NCBI GenBank assembly: GCA_964435595.1
Contig: CAYSZV010000025.1
Span: 1 to 24,914 of the forward strand
Length of the DNA: 24,914 bases
DNA from: Izemoplasma sp964435595
Lineage (GTDB): Bacteria; Bacillota_I; Bacilli_A; Izemoplasmatales; Izemoplasmataceae
Reading direction: 5' to 3'
Within the stretch, counting starts at the first letter, position 1; each line of letters starts with the position of its first letter. The notes below the pieces were generated by a model. The model saw only the letters and a program-made list of their open reading frames with translations. It did not search any database and was not told the DNA's origin. Shown here one piece after another: positions 15,000-23,296 of the stretch. Position numbers and translations under genes: made by a program.

Positions 15000-16691
15000 T
15001 TATAATTTTGTATCGTCTATATCATCTAAGAACGCTTTTAATGGTTCGATTGTTTTGCTAACTACACCTTCTAAGAAAGGATTTTCCAAGTTAGCTGAAT
15101 TCAATAAAGCAACAAATGATTTACTTCCACCAAGCTTACATAAAGCCAAGTAGTGATCAAATGCATCTCTATGATTATCTTGAGATTTAATCCAATATTG
15201 GAATGCAACAACTTGTGCTAATGTATAATCGATATAGTAGAATGGTGCTCCAAATATGTGACCTTGACGGAACCAAAATCCACCTTTCTCCAAGAATGCA
15301 TCATCATCATAATCCTTGAATGGTAAATATTTCTTTTCAATATCTCGCCATAATTGTTTTCTTTCATTTGGAGTTAAATCTGGGTTTTCATATACACCAT
15401 GTTGGAATTCATCTACTGCAACTCCGTATGGTAAAAATGAAATAGCTCCAGCTAGGTGATCGAATTTATATTTTTCTGTATCATCTTCAAAGAACTTGTG
15501 AATCCAAGGCCATGCAAGGAATTCCATACTCATTGAGTGAATTTCTGCACCTTCATATCCCGGCCATCTATAGTCAGGAATTAATTTTTGTGATTGGAAT
15601 ACTTGGAATGCATGTCCAGCTTCATGTGTTAATACATCAACATCTCCACTTGTCCCATTGAAATTTGCGAAAATAAATGGACTATTATATTCAGGGATAA
15701 ATGTACAATATCCACCACCCATTTTACCCTCTTTCGCTTCAAGTTCTAGTAATTGGTGATCAATCATAAAATTAATGAATTCTCCCGTTTCTGGACTCAT
15801 TTGTTCATACATTTCTTTGGCGTGATTTAATTGCCACTTGCTGTCACCCTTTGGTGTTGGATTTCCATTTAGAAATGATAGTGCTAAGTCATATGATTTC
15901 AAATCTTTGATGCCCAAACGTTTCCCTTTTCTTTCAACAAGTTGTGAAACCAGAGGAACTACAGATTCGTAGATTTGGTCTCGATAGTTTTGAACCTCAT
16001 ATGAAGTATAATCAGTTCTACCTAATCGATCATACCCTAATTGAACGAAATTATCATATCCCAATGTCTTAGCAATTTTTGTTCTGACTTTCACCATATC
16101 ATCATAGATACGATCAATCACTTCTTCCACGCCTGCAAACCAATTTGATACTGCTAGTTGAGCTGCGTGTCTTGTTTCTCTTTTTATGTGAGTAGTAAAT
16201 GGTCGCATTTGACTTAAGTTCCATTTTTTACCTTCAAATTCTATTTCAGCACCTGCGGTTAATTTAGAATACTCAGTGCTTAGTTTATTTTCAAGCTGTA
16301 AATCTGGAATAATTTCTGGACTAAATGTTTTCTTAGCAATTTCATACATTTCGAAAATATATAGTCCGAACTCTTTAACCAATTCATCTCGATTGGCCGA
16401 ATCAAGTAAGGCGTTAATGAATTTTTGTCCATACTCTTGAATGTGAGGACCATTTTCATCATAAAATTGTTGTTCATTTTCATAAAATTCATCTTTAGTA
16501 TCTAGACTATGTCTGATTCCTACTAATTGTTGCATTGAATCCATTTTGTCTTGGATATTAAACACATTGTAGATTGCTTTGATTTCAGTTTGAGCATCTT
16601 TGCCTGTAGCAATGTTTTTTAATTGCTCATCCATTTTTGCTTTATAGTCGTCTAAGTCAGGACGAGTATATTTGTATTCATTAAATTTCAT
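15000..16691 (-). CDS. pepF: M3 family oligoendopeptidase
   Basis: This 563-residue zinc metallopeptidase of family M3 is expected to cut short peptides in the cytoplasm, supplying amino acids. The zinc site is LTHEAGHAFQVF (H356, E357, H360) with a downstream glutamate in GAEIHSMSMEF (about 383) as third ligand. The length fits the M3 oligoendopeptidase group close to PepF rather than the longer thimet-like enzymes; the exact subfamily name is uncertain. The start at ATG 16691 has a strong AAGGAGG ribosome binding site. No signal peptide is seen. It lies 75 bases downstream of asnB on the same strand and has its own -10 element inside an inverted repeat whose downstream arm runs into the ribosome binding site. 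It ends at the bidirectional terminator. Confidence 0.92.
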   Translation of the reverse strand: MKFNEYKYTRPDLDDYKAKMDEQLKNIATGKDAQTEIKAIYNVFNIQDKMDSMQQLVGIRHSLDTKDEFYENEQQFYDENGPHIQEYGQKFINALLDSANRDELVKEFGLYIFEMYEIAKKTFSPEIIPDLQLENKLSTEYSKLTAGAEIEFEGKKWNLSQMRPFTTHIKRETRHAAQLAVSNWFAGVEEVIDRIYDDMVKVRTKIAKTLGYDNFVQLGYDRLGRTDYTSYEVQNYRDQIYESVVPLVSQLVERKGKRLGIKDLKSYDLALSFLNGNPTPKGDSKWQLNHAKEMYEQMSPETGEFINFMIDHQLLELEAKEGKMGGGYCTFIPEYNSPFIFANFNGTSGDVDVLTHEAGHAFQVFQSQKLIPDYRWPGYEGAEIHSMSMEFLAWPWIHKFFEDDTEKYKFDHLAGAISFLPYGVAVDEFQHGVYENPDLTPNERKQLWRDIEKKYLPFKDYDDDAFLEKGGFWFRQGHIFGAPFYYIDYTLAQVVAFQYWIKSQDNHRDAFDHYLALCKLGGSKSFVALLNSANLENPFLEGVVSKTIEPLKAFLDDIDDTKL

Positions 16692-16699
16692 TTGGTTCC

Positions 16700-16741
16700 T
16701 CCTTAATGTTGCTTTGTAATGTTATTATACAACATTAAGGA
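16700..16741 (-). repeat. 12-bp perfect inverted repeat spanning the pepF promoter and ribosome binding site
   Basis: TCCTTAATGTTG (+ strand, 16700-16711) and CAACATTAAGGA (16730-16741) are exact reverse complements separated by 18 bases. The pepF -10 lies in the loop and the downstream arm contains the first part of its AAGGAGG Shine-Dalgarno. Confidence 0.9.
16724..16729 (-). promoter_or_regulatory. -10 element of a pepF promoter
   Basis: On the - strand TATAAT occupies 16729-16724, giving initiation near 16717-16720 and a leader of about 26 bases. The -35 is weak (TTCATA, about 16 bases upstream). The element is the first part of the loop of the inverted repeat at 16700-16741. Confidence 0.6.
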
Positions 16742-16766
16742 ATATTATGAAATGCATATGTTTGTG

Positions 16767-18364
16767 TTATTTGCCGCTTTTTCCATAATTTGATAAGACT
16801 CTTGCAGAAGGGTCATTTACGTTACATCCATCCCATTCTTTGTTTGGCATCCAGTAGTCTAAAATTAGGTGTTCGTGACCTGGATAATGTTTTTCAAATA
16901 TCTCTCGGTATAACAAAGCTTCTTTGCTGATTGGGGAAGGCTTGAATAATACTCTTTTTTGTTCGAATTCTTTTTCTGAGTATTGTTGATCTGCATATTC
17001 TTTTAAATAATCAACCATACTATGGCCTACTGCATCACTAAATGCAGCTTTGTCTCTATATAAGATATTGTTAGGTAAATAATCTCCTTCAAATGCTTTT
17101 CGTAGGAGGAATTTACCCATATTATAATTGTTCATTTTAAAGATCGGAGGAATTCTTAATACATAGGATGCAAAATCAATATCTGCAAATGGTACTCTTG
17201 CTTCAAGACTATTAGCCGCCAAGCATCGATCAGCTCTCAATACGTCATACATATACAATTCTTCTATGCGTTTTAGACTTTCTTGTTGAAACGCATCTGG
17301 ACTTGGAGCGAAGTCTGTATATTTATATCCAAAAAGTTCATCACTTACTTCTCCGGTNNNNNNNNNNCCTCAGTCAGCCCACTGCCAACCTGCTTCATGT
17401 TACTTTCTGTATTTTCATGAATGTATTTGGCCAACAAATACATCCCAATACTAGCTCTAATTGTTGTTATATCATATGTTTCTAAAGCATAGATTACTTG
17501 ATCTACTGACGACAATACTTGTTGTTTTGTCATTCGAACTTCAGTATGGTCTGTATCTAAATAATCAGCAACTTCTTTTGCATATTTCAAATCAATTGGA
17601 TCAGTTTCCATCCCAATTGAAAATGTTCTGATTTTTTTATTCAATGTTCTAGCAGCAATGGAACAGACCAAACTAGAATCTAATCCTCCACTTAAAAGGA
17701 ATCCCATCGGAGCATCTGATTCAATTCTTTTGTTTATTCCTTCAATCAGTTTCTCTTTAATATTCTTCGTGATATCGTCAGATAGATGATCGTGAAAACG
17801 ATCGATTTGATCAATTGTTGTATACTTAATAAATGTTCCATTTTTGTAGTAATGACCTGGAGGAAATGCGAAGACTTTTGTTACGATAGAAAAGATTGCT
17901 TTTGCCTCACTTGCAAAAATGATTTTACCATCTTCTCTATGATATCCGTAAAACAATGGTCTGATTCCTATCGGATCTCTACTTGCAATCAAATCATTTG
18001 TATTACTATCATATAATACAATTGCAAATTCAGCATCCAAATACTGAAACATATCTTCTTTGAATATTTGGTAAAACGGTAGAAGTACTTCACAATCGCT
18101 GTTTCCAACATATTCATATTCAGATATTTGTGTTTTGATTTCTTTGTAATTATATATTTCCGCATTCGCTACTAAAGTGCACCCTTTGTATTCAAAAGGT
18201 TGCATACCTGTTTCATCCAAATCCATAATTGATAAACGATGGAATGAAAATGTAACATCATCAACACATTTCATTTGTGATTGATCTGGTCCTCTTAAAT
18301 CGAGCTTATCTTTTAATGATAAAGCATCTTTCTTTTTGCTTGTTGATACAATAATTCCACACAT
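16767..18364 (-). CDS. asnB: Asparagine synthetase, glutamine-hydrolysing (split by assembly gap)
   Basis: AsnB makes asparagine from aspartate with ATP and glutamine amide nitrogen. The start at 18364 gives MCGIIV, exposing the catalytic Cys2 of the class II amidotransferase domain; LRGPD, HRLSIMD and RDPIGIRPLFYG follow. The synthetase domain has the PP-loop SGGLDSS at 225-231 and ITTIRAS. After ten N (17358-17367) the gene resumes with GEVSDELFGYKY and SLEARVPF, then runs to TAA at 16769-16767. The reading frames before and after the gap do not match for a 10-base gap; this is most simply an arbitrary gap length plus a GC-rich artefact at its edge, not a real frameshift. About 528 residues are visible, near the family norm. 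Expression is controlled by an asparagine T-box just upstream. Confidence 0.93.
17358..17367. other. Assembly gap (10 N) inside asnB
   Basis: Ten unknown bases interrupt the conserved region just before GEVSDELFG. The adjoining 25 bases (17368-17392) are about 64% G+C, unlike the surrounding gene, and encode residues that do not fit the family. They are probably a contig-end artefact. Confidence 0.9.
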
Positions 18365-18383
18365 ATTTGACACTCTCCTTTTA

Positions 18384-18427
18384 AAATAAAAACAGTATTC
18401 TCCCATATTTTGGGACGAATACTGTTT
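18384..18427 (-). terminator. T-box terminator hairpin before asnB
   Basis: On the - strand AAACAGTATTC (18427-18417) and GAATACTGTTT (18400-18390) form the lower stem and TCCC/GGGA the upper stem, followed by a T-rich run. It is mutually exclusive with the T-box antiterminator. Confidence 0.9.
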
Positions 18428-18634
18428 AAAATCCGCGGTGCCACCCAGTTTGCTTTTAAAAGCCACTTTTCTTTCTAACAAAAGAATCTAGATATAACGG
18501 TCTAATCCCGGTGGTGCCTACTTTTATTCTTTCGGACCACAACTCCCAGGTGTTATTCAAGTATATCTTTTCGTCTAATTTCCACCGGCATAGACTCTCT
18601 ATAGATAGGTGTATACTTTACTTCTCCTGATCAT
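18384..18634 (-). promoter_or_regulatory. T-box riboswitch, asparagine-specific, controlling asnB
   Basis: On the - strand the leader has stem I with base pairing CAGG/CCTG and AAGTAT/ATACTT, the loop-E element AGTA opposite GAA, and the conserved AGAGAG motif. The specifier codon in GAATAACACC is AAC (18554-18552), reading asparagine. The T-box core GGGTGGCACCGCGG is at 18446-18433. Its TGGC would pair with the GCCA end of tRNA-Asn, whose discriminator is usually G. The antiterminator pairs TGGG (18447-18444) with GTCCCA (18416-18411). In the alternative structure GTCCCA joins the terminator. Uncharged tRNA-Asn should therefore switch asnB on. A promoter was not clearly identified; TTGTAG and TAATAA 17 bases apart at the end of livF are a weak candidate, and read-through from the liv operon is possible. 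Confidence 0.93.
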
Positions 18635-18639
18635 AGTTA

Positions 18640-19344
18640 TTATGTGCTTAAATATGCTTCTACAACTTTTTCGTCTTCTAATAGATCTGATGCTTTACCT
18701 TGGGCAATTATCTTACCTGTTTCCAATACATATCCTTTGTCGGAAATCTGTAATGCTCGGTTCGCATTTTGTTCTACTAGTAAAATTGTTGTTCCTGTCT
18801 TATTGATGTCATTAATAATACTAAAGATTTCATCTACTAAGATAGGGGCTAGACCCATTGATGGTTCATCGAGAAGTAGGATTTTAGGACGGCTCATTAA
18901 AGCTCTTCCCATCGCTAACATCTGTTGTTCTCCACCCGATAAGGTTCCAGCTGATTGGTGTTTTCTTTCTTCTAATCTTGGGAATCTACGGAAAACAGTT
19001 GCTAAGTCTTCTTTGATTCCTTCTTTATCACTTCTTTTATATGCACCCATTTCTAAGTTCTCGAGAACGGTTAGTTGTGGGAATACACGTCTACCTTCAG
19101 GTACATGTGACACTCCAAGGTGAACGATTTGATGTGCTTCGTATTTGCTGATTTCTTCACCTAAGAAATAAATTTGGCCTTCTGATTGTTTTAATATTTG
19201 AGAAATTGTTTTTAGGATTGTAGTTTTTCCTGCTCCATTTGAACCAATTAGTGTAACGATTTCTCCTTCATTAACTTCGAAGGAAACACCTTTAATGGCG
19301 TGAATTACACCATAATACACATGTAAGTTTTCAACAACTAACAT
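18640..19344 (-). CDS. livF: Branched-chain amino acid ABC transporter, ATP-binding protein LivF
   Basis: One of the two ATPases of a Liv-type (HAAT) importer. The 234-residue protein has Walker A GSNGAGKTT at 34-42, signature LSGGEQQML, Walker B ILLLDEPSMGL and the H-loop region replaced by LLVEQNAN, as usual for LivF. The ATG at 19344 is preferred over the GTG at 19353 because AGGTGA at 19355-19350 fits as ribosome binding site. It is the last gene of livJHMGF; the asnB T-box leader begins within a few bases of its stop and no separate terminator is visible. Confidence 0.95.
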   Translation of the reverse strand: MLVVENLHVYYGVIHAIKGVSFEVNEGEIVTLIGSNGAGKTTILKTISQILKQSEGQIYFLGEEISKYEAHQIVHLGVSHVPEGRRVFPQLTVLENLEMGAYKRSDKEGIKEDLATVFRRFPRLEERKHQSAGTLSGGEQQMLAMGRALMSRPKILLLDEPSMGLAPILVDEIFSIINDINKTGTTILLVEQNANRALQISDKGYVLETGKIIAQGKASDLLEDEKVVEAYLST

Positions 19345-19345
19345 A

Positions 19346-20104
19346 TTATTCACCTAAGTACGCCTTGATTACATCAGGGTTCTTTCTGATTGCTTTTGGT
19401 GTACCTTTTGCGATGATTCTACCATAATCTATTACTACAATTCTTTCACAAATTCCCATAACTAATTTCATATCATGTTCGATTAATAAGATAGAAATCT
19501 TAAATCGAGTTTTTAATAATTTGATTGTTTCCATCAATTCTTCGGTTTCTTGAGGGTTCATCCCAGCTGCAGGTTCATCCAATAATAGTATCGATGGGTC
19601 CGTCGCCAAGGCTCTAGCTATTTCTAATTTTCGTTGTTTTCCGTATGGTAAATTCTTAGCAAGTTCACTCTCGTACATATCTAAATCGAATACTTTGAGT
19701 AATTCCATAGCTACATCGTATGCTTGCGCTTCTTGGTCGTAATATTTTTTGGTTTTAAATATACTACCAAGCAATCCATAACTCATTCGATTGTGATAAG
19801 CGATCTTAATATTGTCTAATACTGTCATGTTTTTGAATAAACGAATGTTTTGGAATGTTCTTCCACTACCAAGCATAACGATTTCACTTGGCTTTCTTCC
19901 AATCGTGTTTTTCCCATTTAAATGAATTGATCCATCAGTAGGAGCGTAAACTCCTGTTAAGAGGTTGAATATTGTTGTTTTTCCTGCACCATTTGGCCCA
20001 ATTAGACCAACTAATTCATTGTCTTCGATAGTGATTTCAAAGTTATCTACAGCTCTAAGACCACCAAAACTTATTCCTAAATTTTGAACATCTAATATAG
20101 CCAC
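19346..20104 (-). CDS. livG: Branched-chain amino acid ABC transporter, ATP-binding protein LivG
   Basis: The second ATPase of the importer, 252 residues. Walker A is GPNGAGKTT at 36-44, Walker B ILLLDEPAAGMNPQE, and the H-loop is LLIEHDMKLVMGI; the C-terminal AKGTPKAIRKNPDVIKAYLG is typical of LivG. The start is GTG at 20104, sharing one base with the TAG stop of livM, with AAGGAAGTGA as ribosome binding site. This overlap suggests translational coupling with livM. Confidence 0.95.
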   Translation of the reverse strand: MAILDVQNLGISFGGLRAVDNFEITIEDNELVGLIGPNGAGKTTIFNLLTGVYAPTDGSIHLNGKNTIGRKPSEIVMLGSGRTFQNIRLFKNMTVLDNIKIAYHNRMSYGLLGSIFKTKKYYDQEAQAYDVAMELLKVFDLDMYESELAKNLPYGKQRKLEIARALATDPSILLLDEPAAGMNPQETEELMETIKLLKTRFKISILLIEHDMKLVMGICERIVVIDYGRIIAKGTPKAIRKNPDVIKAYLGE

Positions 20105-21126
20105 TATGAATCACTTCCTTTCTCATCGGGATCTTCTTTGTCATTTGTAGGAACTGACTTGTGTTTGAATATTCTTGTAAAACTAAATTCTCTTGTTCCC
20201 ATTAATCCCTGTGGTCTAAATAACATCATAACTACAAGTAGTGCTGAATATAGCAAATATCTATATGATGCGAAATCACGCAATAACTCAGGTAATGATA
20301 CAAGTACGATAGAAGCGACGATGCTTCCTGTCAAGCTTCCCATACCACCTAACACTACAATTACAAAGATTTCTACTGAACGTAAAAAGTTAAATTGCTG
20401 TGGTGCAATAAATCCAATGTTAAAAGCAAATATACTACCACCAACAGCGGCGAACATTGAAGCTAAGACGAATCCTAATAGTTTGTATCTTGAAATGTTG
20501 ATACCAACACTTTCTGATGCAATTTCATCTTCTCGAATCGATAGTATTGCTCTACCATGTCTCGAGTTCATAAATAAGAATATTGTTAAAACAACAATAA
20601 CAGTTGTCCAAAAAGCAGTTGGGAAATTCATAATTTTAGGAATACCATATAGCCCTTGTGCTCCATTTGTGATACCTTTCATATTTGTGATAATTGTTTT
20701 AACAATCTCACCAAATCCAAGTGTCATAATTCCCAAATAGTCACCTCGTAATCTTAATGCTGGCCAACCAATTAATAGACCAGCTAACCCGGCTAAAATC
20801 ATTGCACCAACAGTTGAAGCAATAAATAATAGAACATCTGAGCCGATGGCATCACGCATTAGTATAGCTAGAAGAGAAGCAGTATATGCTCCGATTCCCA
20901 TAAAGGCAGCATGACCCAAATGGAGTTGTCCTAGGAATCCGGTTGCGATGTTTAAACTGGTTGACATAATGATCATAACTAAAATTAATATTATAATACT
21001 TGTAATGTATCTTGATAATAATCCTGTAGTAACTAAAACAAATATTAATATAAATATAAGGGAAACTGCTGCTAGATTTACAAACACAGAGTTTGTCTTT
21101 AAATTTTTGAAATCAAATTTTTTCAT
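20104..21126 (-). CDS. livM: Branched-chain amino acid ABC transporter, permease LivM
   Basis: A permease subunit of the importer with about nine to ten membrane segments over 340 residues. The typical LivM pattern is present: ATGFLGQLHLGHAAFMGIGAY near the N-terminal third, LRLRGDYLGIMTLGFGEI, the EAA-like loop SIREDEIASESVGIN, and the GGMGSLTGSIVASI segment. The start at ATG 21126 follows the livH stop by two bases, with AAGGTG as ribosome binding site. A hydrophilic acidic C-terminal tail (KSVPTNDKEDPDEKGSDS) is cytoplasmic. Confidence 0.95.
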   Translation of the reverse strand: MKKFDFKNLKTNSVFVNLAAVSLIFILIFVLVTTGLLSRYITSIIILILVMIIMSTSLNIATGFLGQLHLGHAAFMGIGAYTASLLAILMRDAIGSDVLLFIASTVGAMILAGLAGLLIGWPALRLRGDYLGIMTLGFGEIVKTIITNMKGITNGAQGLYGIPKIMNFPTAFWTTVIVVLTIFLFMNSRHGRAILSIREDEIASESVGINISRYKLLGFVLASMFAAVGGSIFAFNIGFIAPQQFNFLRSVEIFVIVVLGGMGSLTGSIVASIVLVSLPELLRDFASYRYLLYSALLVVMMLFRPQGLMGTREFSFTRIFKHKSVPTNDKEDPDEKGSDS

Positions 21127-21128
21127 TA

Positions 21129-22013
21129 TTACACCTTCTCTTTCTCGTTCTTACCAAGAAGGCCAGAAGGTTTGAATAGTAATGTAAGTATTAATAGACC
21201 AAATACAATTGCATCTACCCACTTACTAGAGATATATGCTTTTACAAAGGTTTCAATGATACCAATGAGGTACCCACCAAGCATTGCTCCTGTAATGTTA
21301 CCGATACCACCAAAAACAGCCGCTACGAATGCTTTTAGTCCAGGTAATACACCTAATGTTGATTCAACGTTCGTATATTGCATCGCATAGAACACACCCG
21401 CTAAAGCACCTAACGCACTACCTAGTGCAAATGTAAGAGATATAATTCTATTTACATTGATACCCATTAAAACGGCAGCTTCTTTATCTTGCGATACAGC
21501 ACGCATTGCTTTCCCAGGTTTTGTTTTTCTAACGAATAACGTTAACAATACCATAAAGAATATCGAAAGCCCAATGGTTAATACAGTTAATCTTGCAATA
21601 CTGAAGTTGCCAATAATAATTGGCTCAGTGGAGATCAACGGTTTCATAACCCATGGAGTTGCCCCGAAAATTAAATATGCTAAGTTTTGAAGGAACAAAC
21701 TCATACCAATCGCAGTAATCAATGCACTGATACGAGGGGCTGTTCTTAAACGTTTATATGCAATACGTTCAATCAACATACCCATTAACGCAGCAAAAAT
21801 CATCGTGATTACAATGACTGCAATAAACGGCAGTTCAAACGGCATCATAAACGCAAAGATAAATGCGAAGTATGCTCCGAACATCATAATTTCACCATGA
21901 GCAAAGTTAATAAGTCTGATTATTCCATATACCATAGTATATCCAACGGCTATTAAGGCATAAATACTACCCGTGTTTAAGCCGTTAATTAATTGATTAA
22001 TAAATAGTTCCAT
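21129..22013 (-). CDS. livH: Branched-chain amino acid ABC transporter, permease LivH
   Basis: The other permease subunit, 294 residues, with the LivH start (FINQLINGLNTGSIYALIAVGYTMVYGI) near the N-terminus spread over the first membrane segment, then LINFAHGEIMMFGAY, the EAA-like loop AMRAVSQDKEAAVLMGIN, and AAVFGGIGNITGAMLGGY. The ATG at 22013 has GAGGTG upstream. A strong hairpin lies between livJ and this gene. Confidence 0.95.
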   Translation of the reverse strand: MELFINQLINGLNTGSIYALIAVGYTMVYGIIRLINFAHGEIMMFGAYFAFIFAFMMPFELPFIAVIVITMIFAALMGMLIERIAYKRLRTAPRISALITAIGMSLFLQNLAYLIFGATPWVMKPLISTEPIIIGNFSIARLTVLTIGLSIFFMVLLTLFVRKTKPGKAMRAVSQDKEAAVLMGINVNRIISLTFALGSALGALAGVFYAMQYTNVESTLGVLPGLKAFVAAVFGGIGNITGAMLGGYLIGIIETFVKAYISSKWVDAIVFGLLILTLLFKPSGLLGKNEKEKV

Positions 22014-22036
22014 GATTCACCTCGAGTAATGAACAA

Positions 22037-22060
22037 TAGGGAAGAGATAGCTCTTCCCTA
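22037..22060 (-). promoter_or_regulatory. Intergenic stem-loop between livJ and livH
   Basis: TAGGGAAGAG (22037-22046) and CTCTTCCCTA (22051-22060) form a perfect 10-bp stem with a four-base loop. No T-run follows on the - strand, so it looks like an RNA-processing or stabilising hairpin, or a leaky terminator, and not a full terminator. Confidence 0.75.
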
Positions 22061-22088
22061 GTTCAATGTAATATTTGTGTAATGTAAT

Positions 22089-23207
22089 TTATGAAGCGTC
22101 AACTTTTGTTTCAACCACATGTTCACCGTCAACTACTTTAATGATAGTAACAGCTTTGATTGGATCTCCATTTGAATCAAATGAAATTGATCCTGTAACA
22201 GCGTTTTGGAAATCTAATGCTTGTAAAGCAGCAACAACGTCAGCAGAATCAGTTGTTCCAGCAGCTTCCATAGCAGCAGCCATAGCATAAACAGCATCAT
22301 AAGCTAATGCAGCTAATGCGTTTGGTGCTTCACCAAATTCAGCTTCGTAGTTTGTTACGAAATCTTGAACAACTGCAGCTTCATCAGTTTTCGCATAGTG
22401 ATTTGCAAAGTAGAAACCTTCAGCAACGTCAGCATAATCTGCTTCAATTCCATCCCAACCGTCTCCACCAACAAATGGTACGTCTAATCCTAATGAGTTT
22501 GCTTGTGTTAATACTTTACCAACTTCAGCAATATAAGCAGGTAAGAATACTACATCGTATCCACCATCTTTAATATTAGTTAATAATGCACTATAATCAT
22601 CATCATCTTTACCGAATTCAAATTCATCATAAGCTAATGATCTTGCGTCAAATTCTGCAGCAAATGCAGTTGCAAGTCCTTCACTGTATGCGTCATCTCT
22701 ATTAAATAGGATAGCAGCTTTAGTTGAATTTAAGTTTGTTGCAGCAAATACTGCAGCAACACTACCTTGGTAACTATCTGTATAACATGCTCTAAACACG
22801 TTATCAGCGTTTAATGTTACATCAGGGTTAGTTGCAGTAGGCGTTAATACTGGAAGACCATCTTGAACTGCTAATTCTTTAACAGCTAGAGTTACTCCAC
22901 TAAAAGTCCCACCGATTAATGCATCAATCTCATCTTGATCAACAAGACGGTTATATGCTTGAACACCCTCTGCAGGGTCTCCTTTACTATCATATGCTAC
23001 GATTTCTAAATCCTTACCTAATACTCCACCATCAGCGTTGATTTCAGCAGCAGCAAGTTTTGCTCCATTTTCAACAGCTAAACCATATTGTGAGTATTCT
23101 CCAGTTAGTGGTCCGATTACACCGAACTTAACTGCGTCAGAACCTCCACACGCACTTAGTGCAAATACAAATAAGAATGTTGATGTCAATAATACTAATT
23201 TTTTCAT
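22089..23207 (-). CDS. livJ: Branched-chain amino acid ABC transporter, substrate-binding lipoprotein
   Basis: The periplasmic-binding-protein type I component of the importer, 372 residues. The N-terminus MKKLVLLTSTFLFVFALSAC is a lipoprotein signal with lipobox LSAC and lipidated Cys20, so it is a surface lipoprotein processed by Lgt. The body has the family pattern (GPLTGEYSQYGLAVENGAKL, SGVTLAVKELAVQDGLPVLT). Residues cannot show which amino acid is bound; relatives also carry urea, amides or other amino acids. The ATG at 23207 has AGGTGA upstream; the longer frame starting at 23312 lies in the promoter region and would bury the signal peptide. It leads the livJHMGF operon. Confidence 0.93.
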   Translation of the reverse strand: MKKLVLLTSTFLFVFALSACGGSDAVKFGVIGPLTGEYSQYGLAVENGAKLAAAEINADGGVLGKDLEIVAYDSKGDPAEGVQAYNRLVDQDEIDALIGGTFSGVTLAVKELAVQDGLPVLTPTATNPDVTLNADNVFRACYTDSYQGSVAAVFAATNLNSTKAAILFNRDDAYSEGLATAFAAEFDARSLAYDEFEFGKDDDDYSALLTNIKDGGYDVVFLPAYIAEVGKVLTQANSLGLDVPFVGGDGWDGIEADYADVAEGFYFANHYAKTDEAAVVQDFVTNYEAEFGEAPNALAALAYDAVYAMAAAMEAAGTTDSADVVAALQALDFQNAVTGSISFDSNGDPIKAVTIIKVVDGEHVVETKVDAS

Positions 23208-23247
23208 ATCTTTCTCACCTCTCCAATTTTTTGTGTAATTGTTAGCA

Positions 23248-23276
23248 ATGATACTACACTTTAACGTGTTAAACAA
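23248..23276 (-). promoter_or_regulatory. Promoter for the liv operon
   Basis: On the - strand TTGTTT (23276-23271) and TATCAT (23253-23248) are spaced by 17 bases. The palindrome TTTAACGTGTTAAA (23260-23273) overlaps the -35 and spacer, and a 16-bp near-cre palindrome lies 20 bases further upstream. Confidence 0.55.
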
Positions 23277-23296
23277 CCCTTTGTTAAGAAAAATTA

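Noticed and set aside
14926..15153. + strand frame starting inside tRNA-Glu
   Set aside because: It begins within the tRNA and runs through the bidirectional terminator into antisense pepF.
16767..18364. asnB as a frameshifted pseudogene
   Set aside because: The frame change coincides with ten N bases of arbitrary length. Conserved motifs on both sides are intact and the T-box leader is preserved.
18365..18481. Longer N-terminus for AsnB starting at 18481
   Set aside because: It would translate through the T-box terminator and hide the catalytic Cys2.
20138..22290. Several + strand frames opposite livM, livH and livJ
   Set aside because: They are antisense to well-recognised transporter genes and show no domains or ribosome binding sites.
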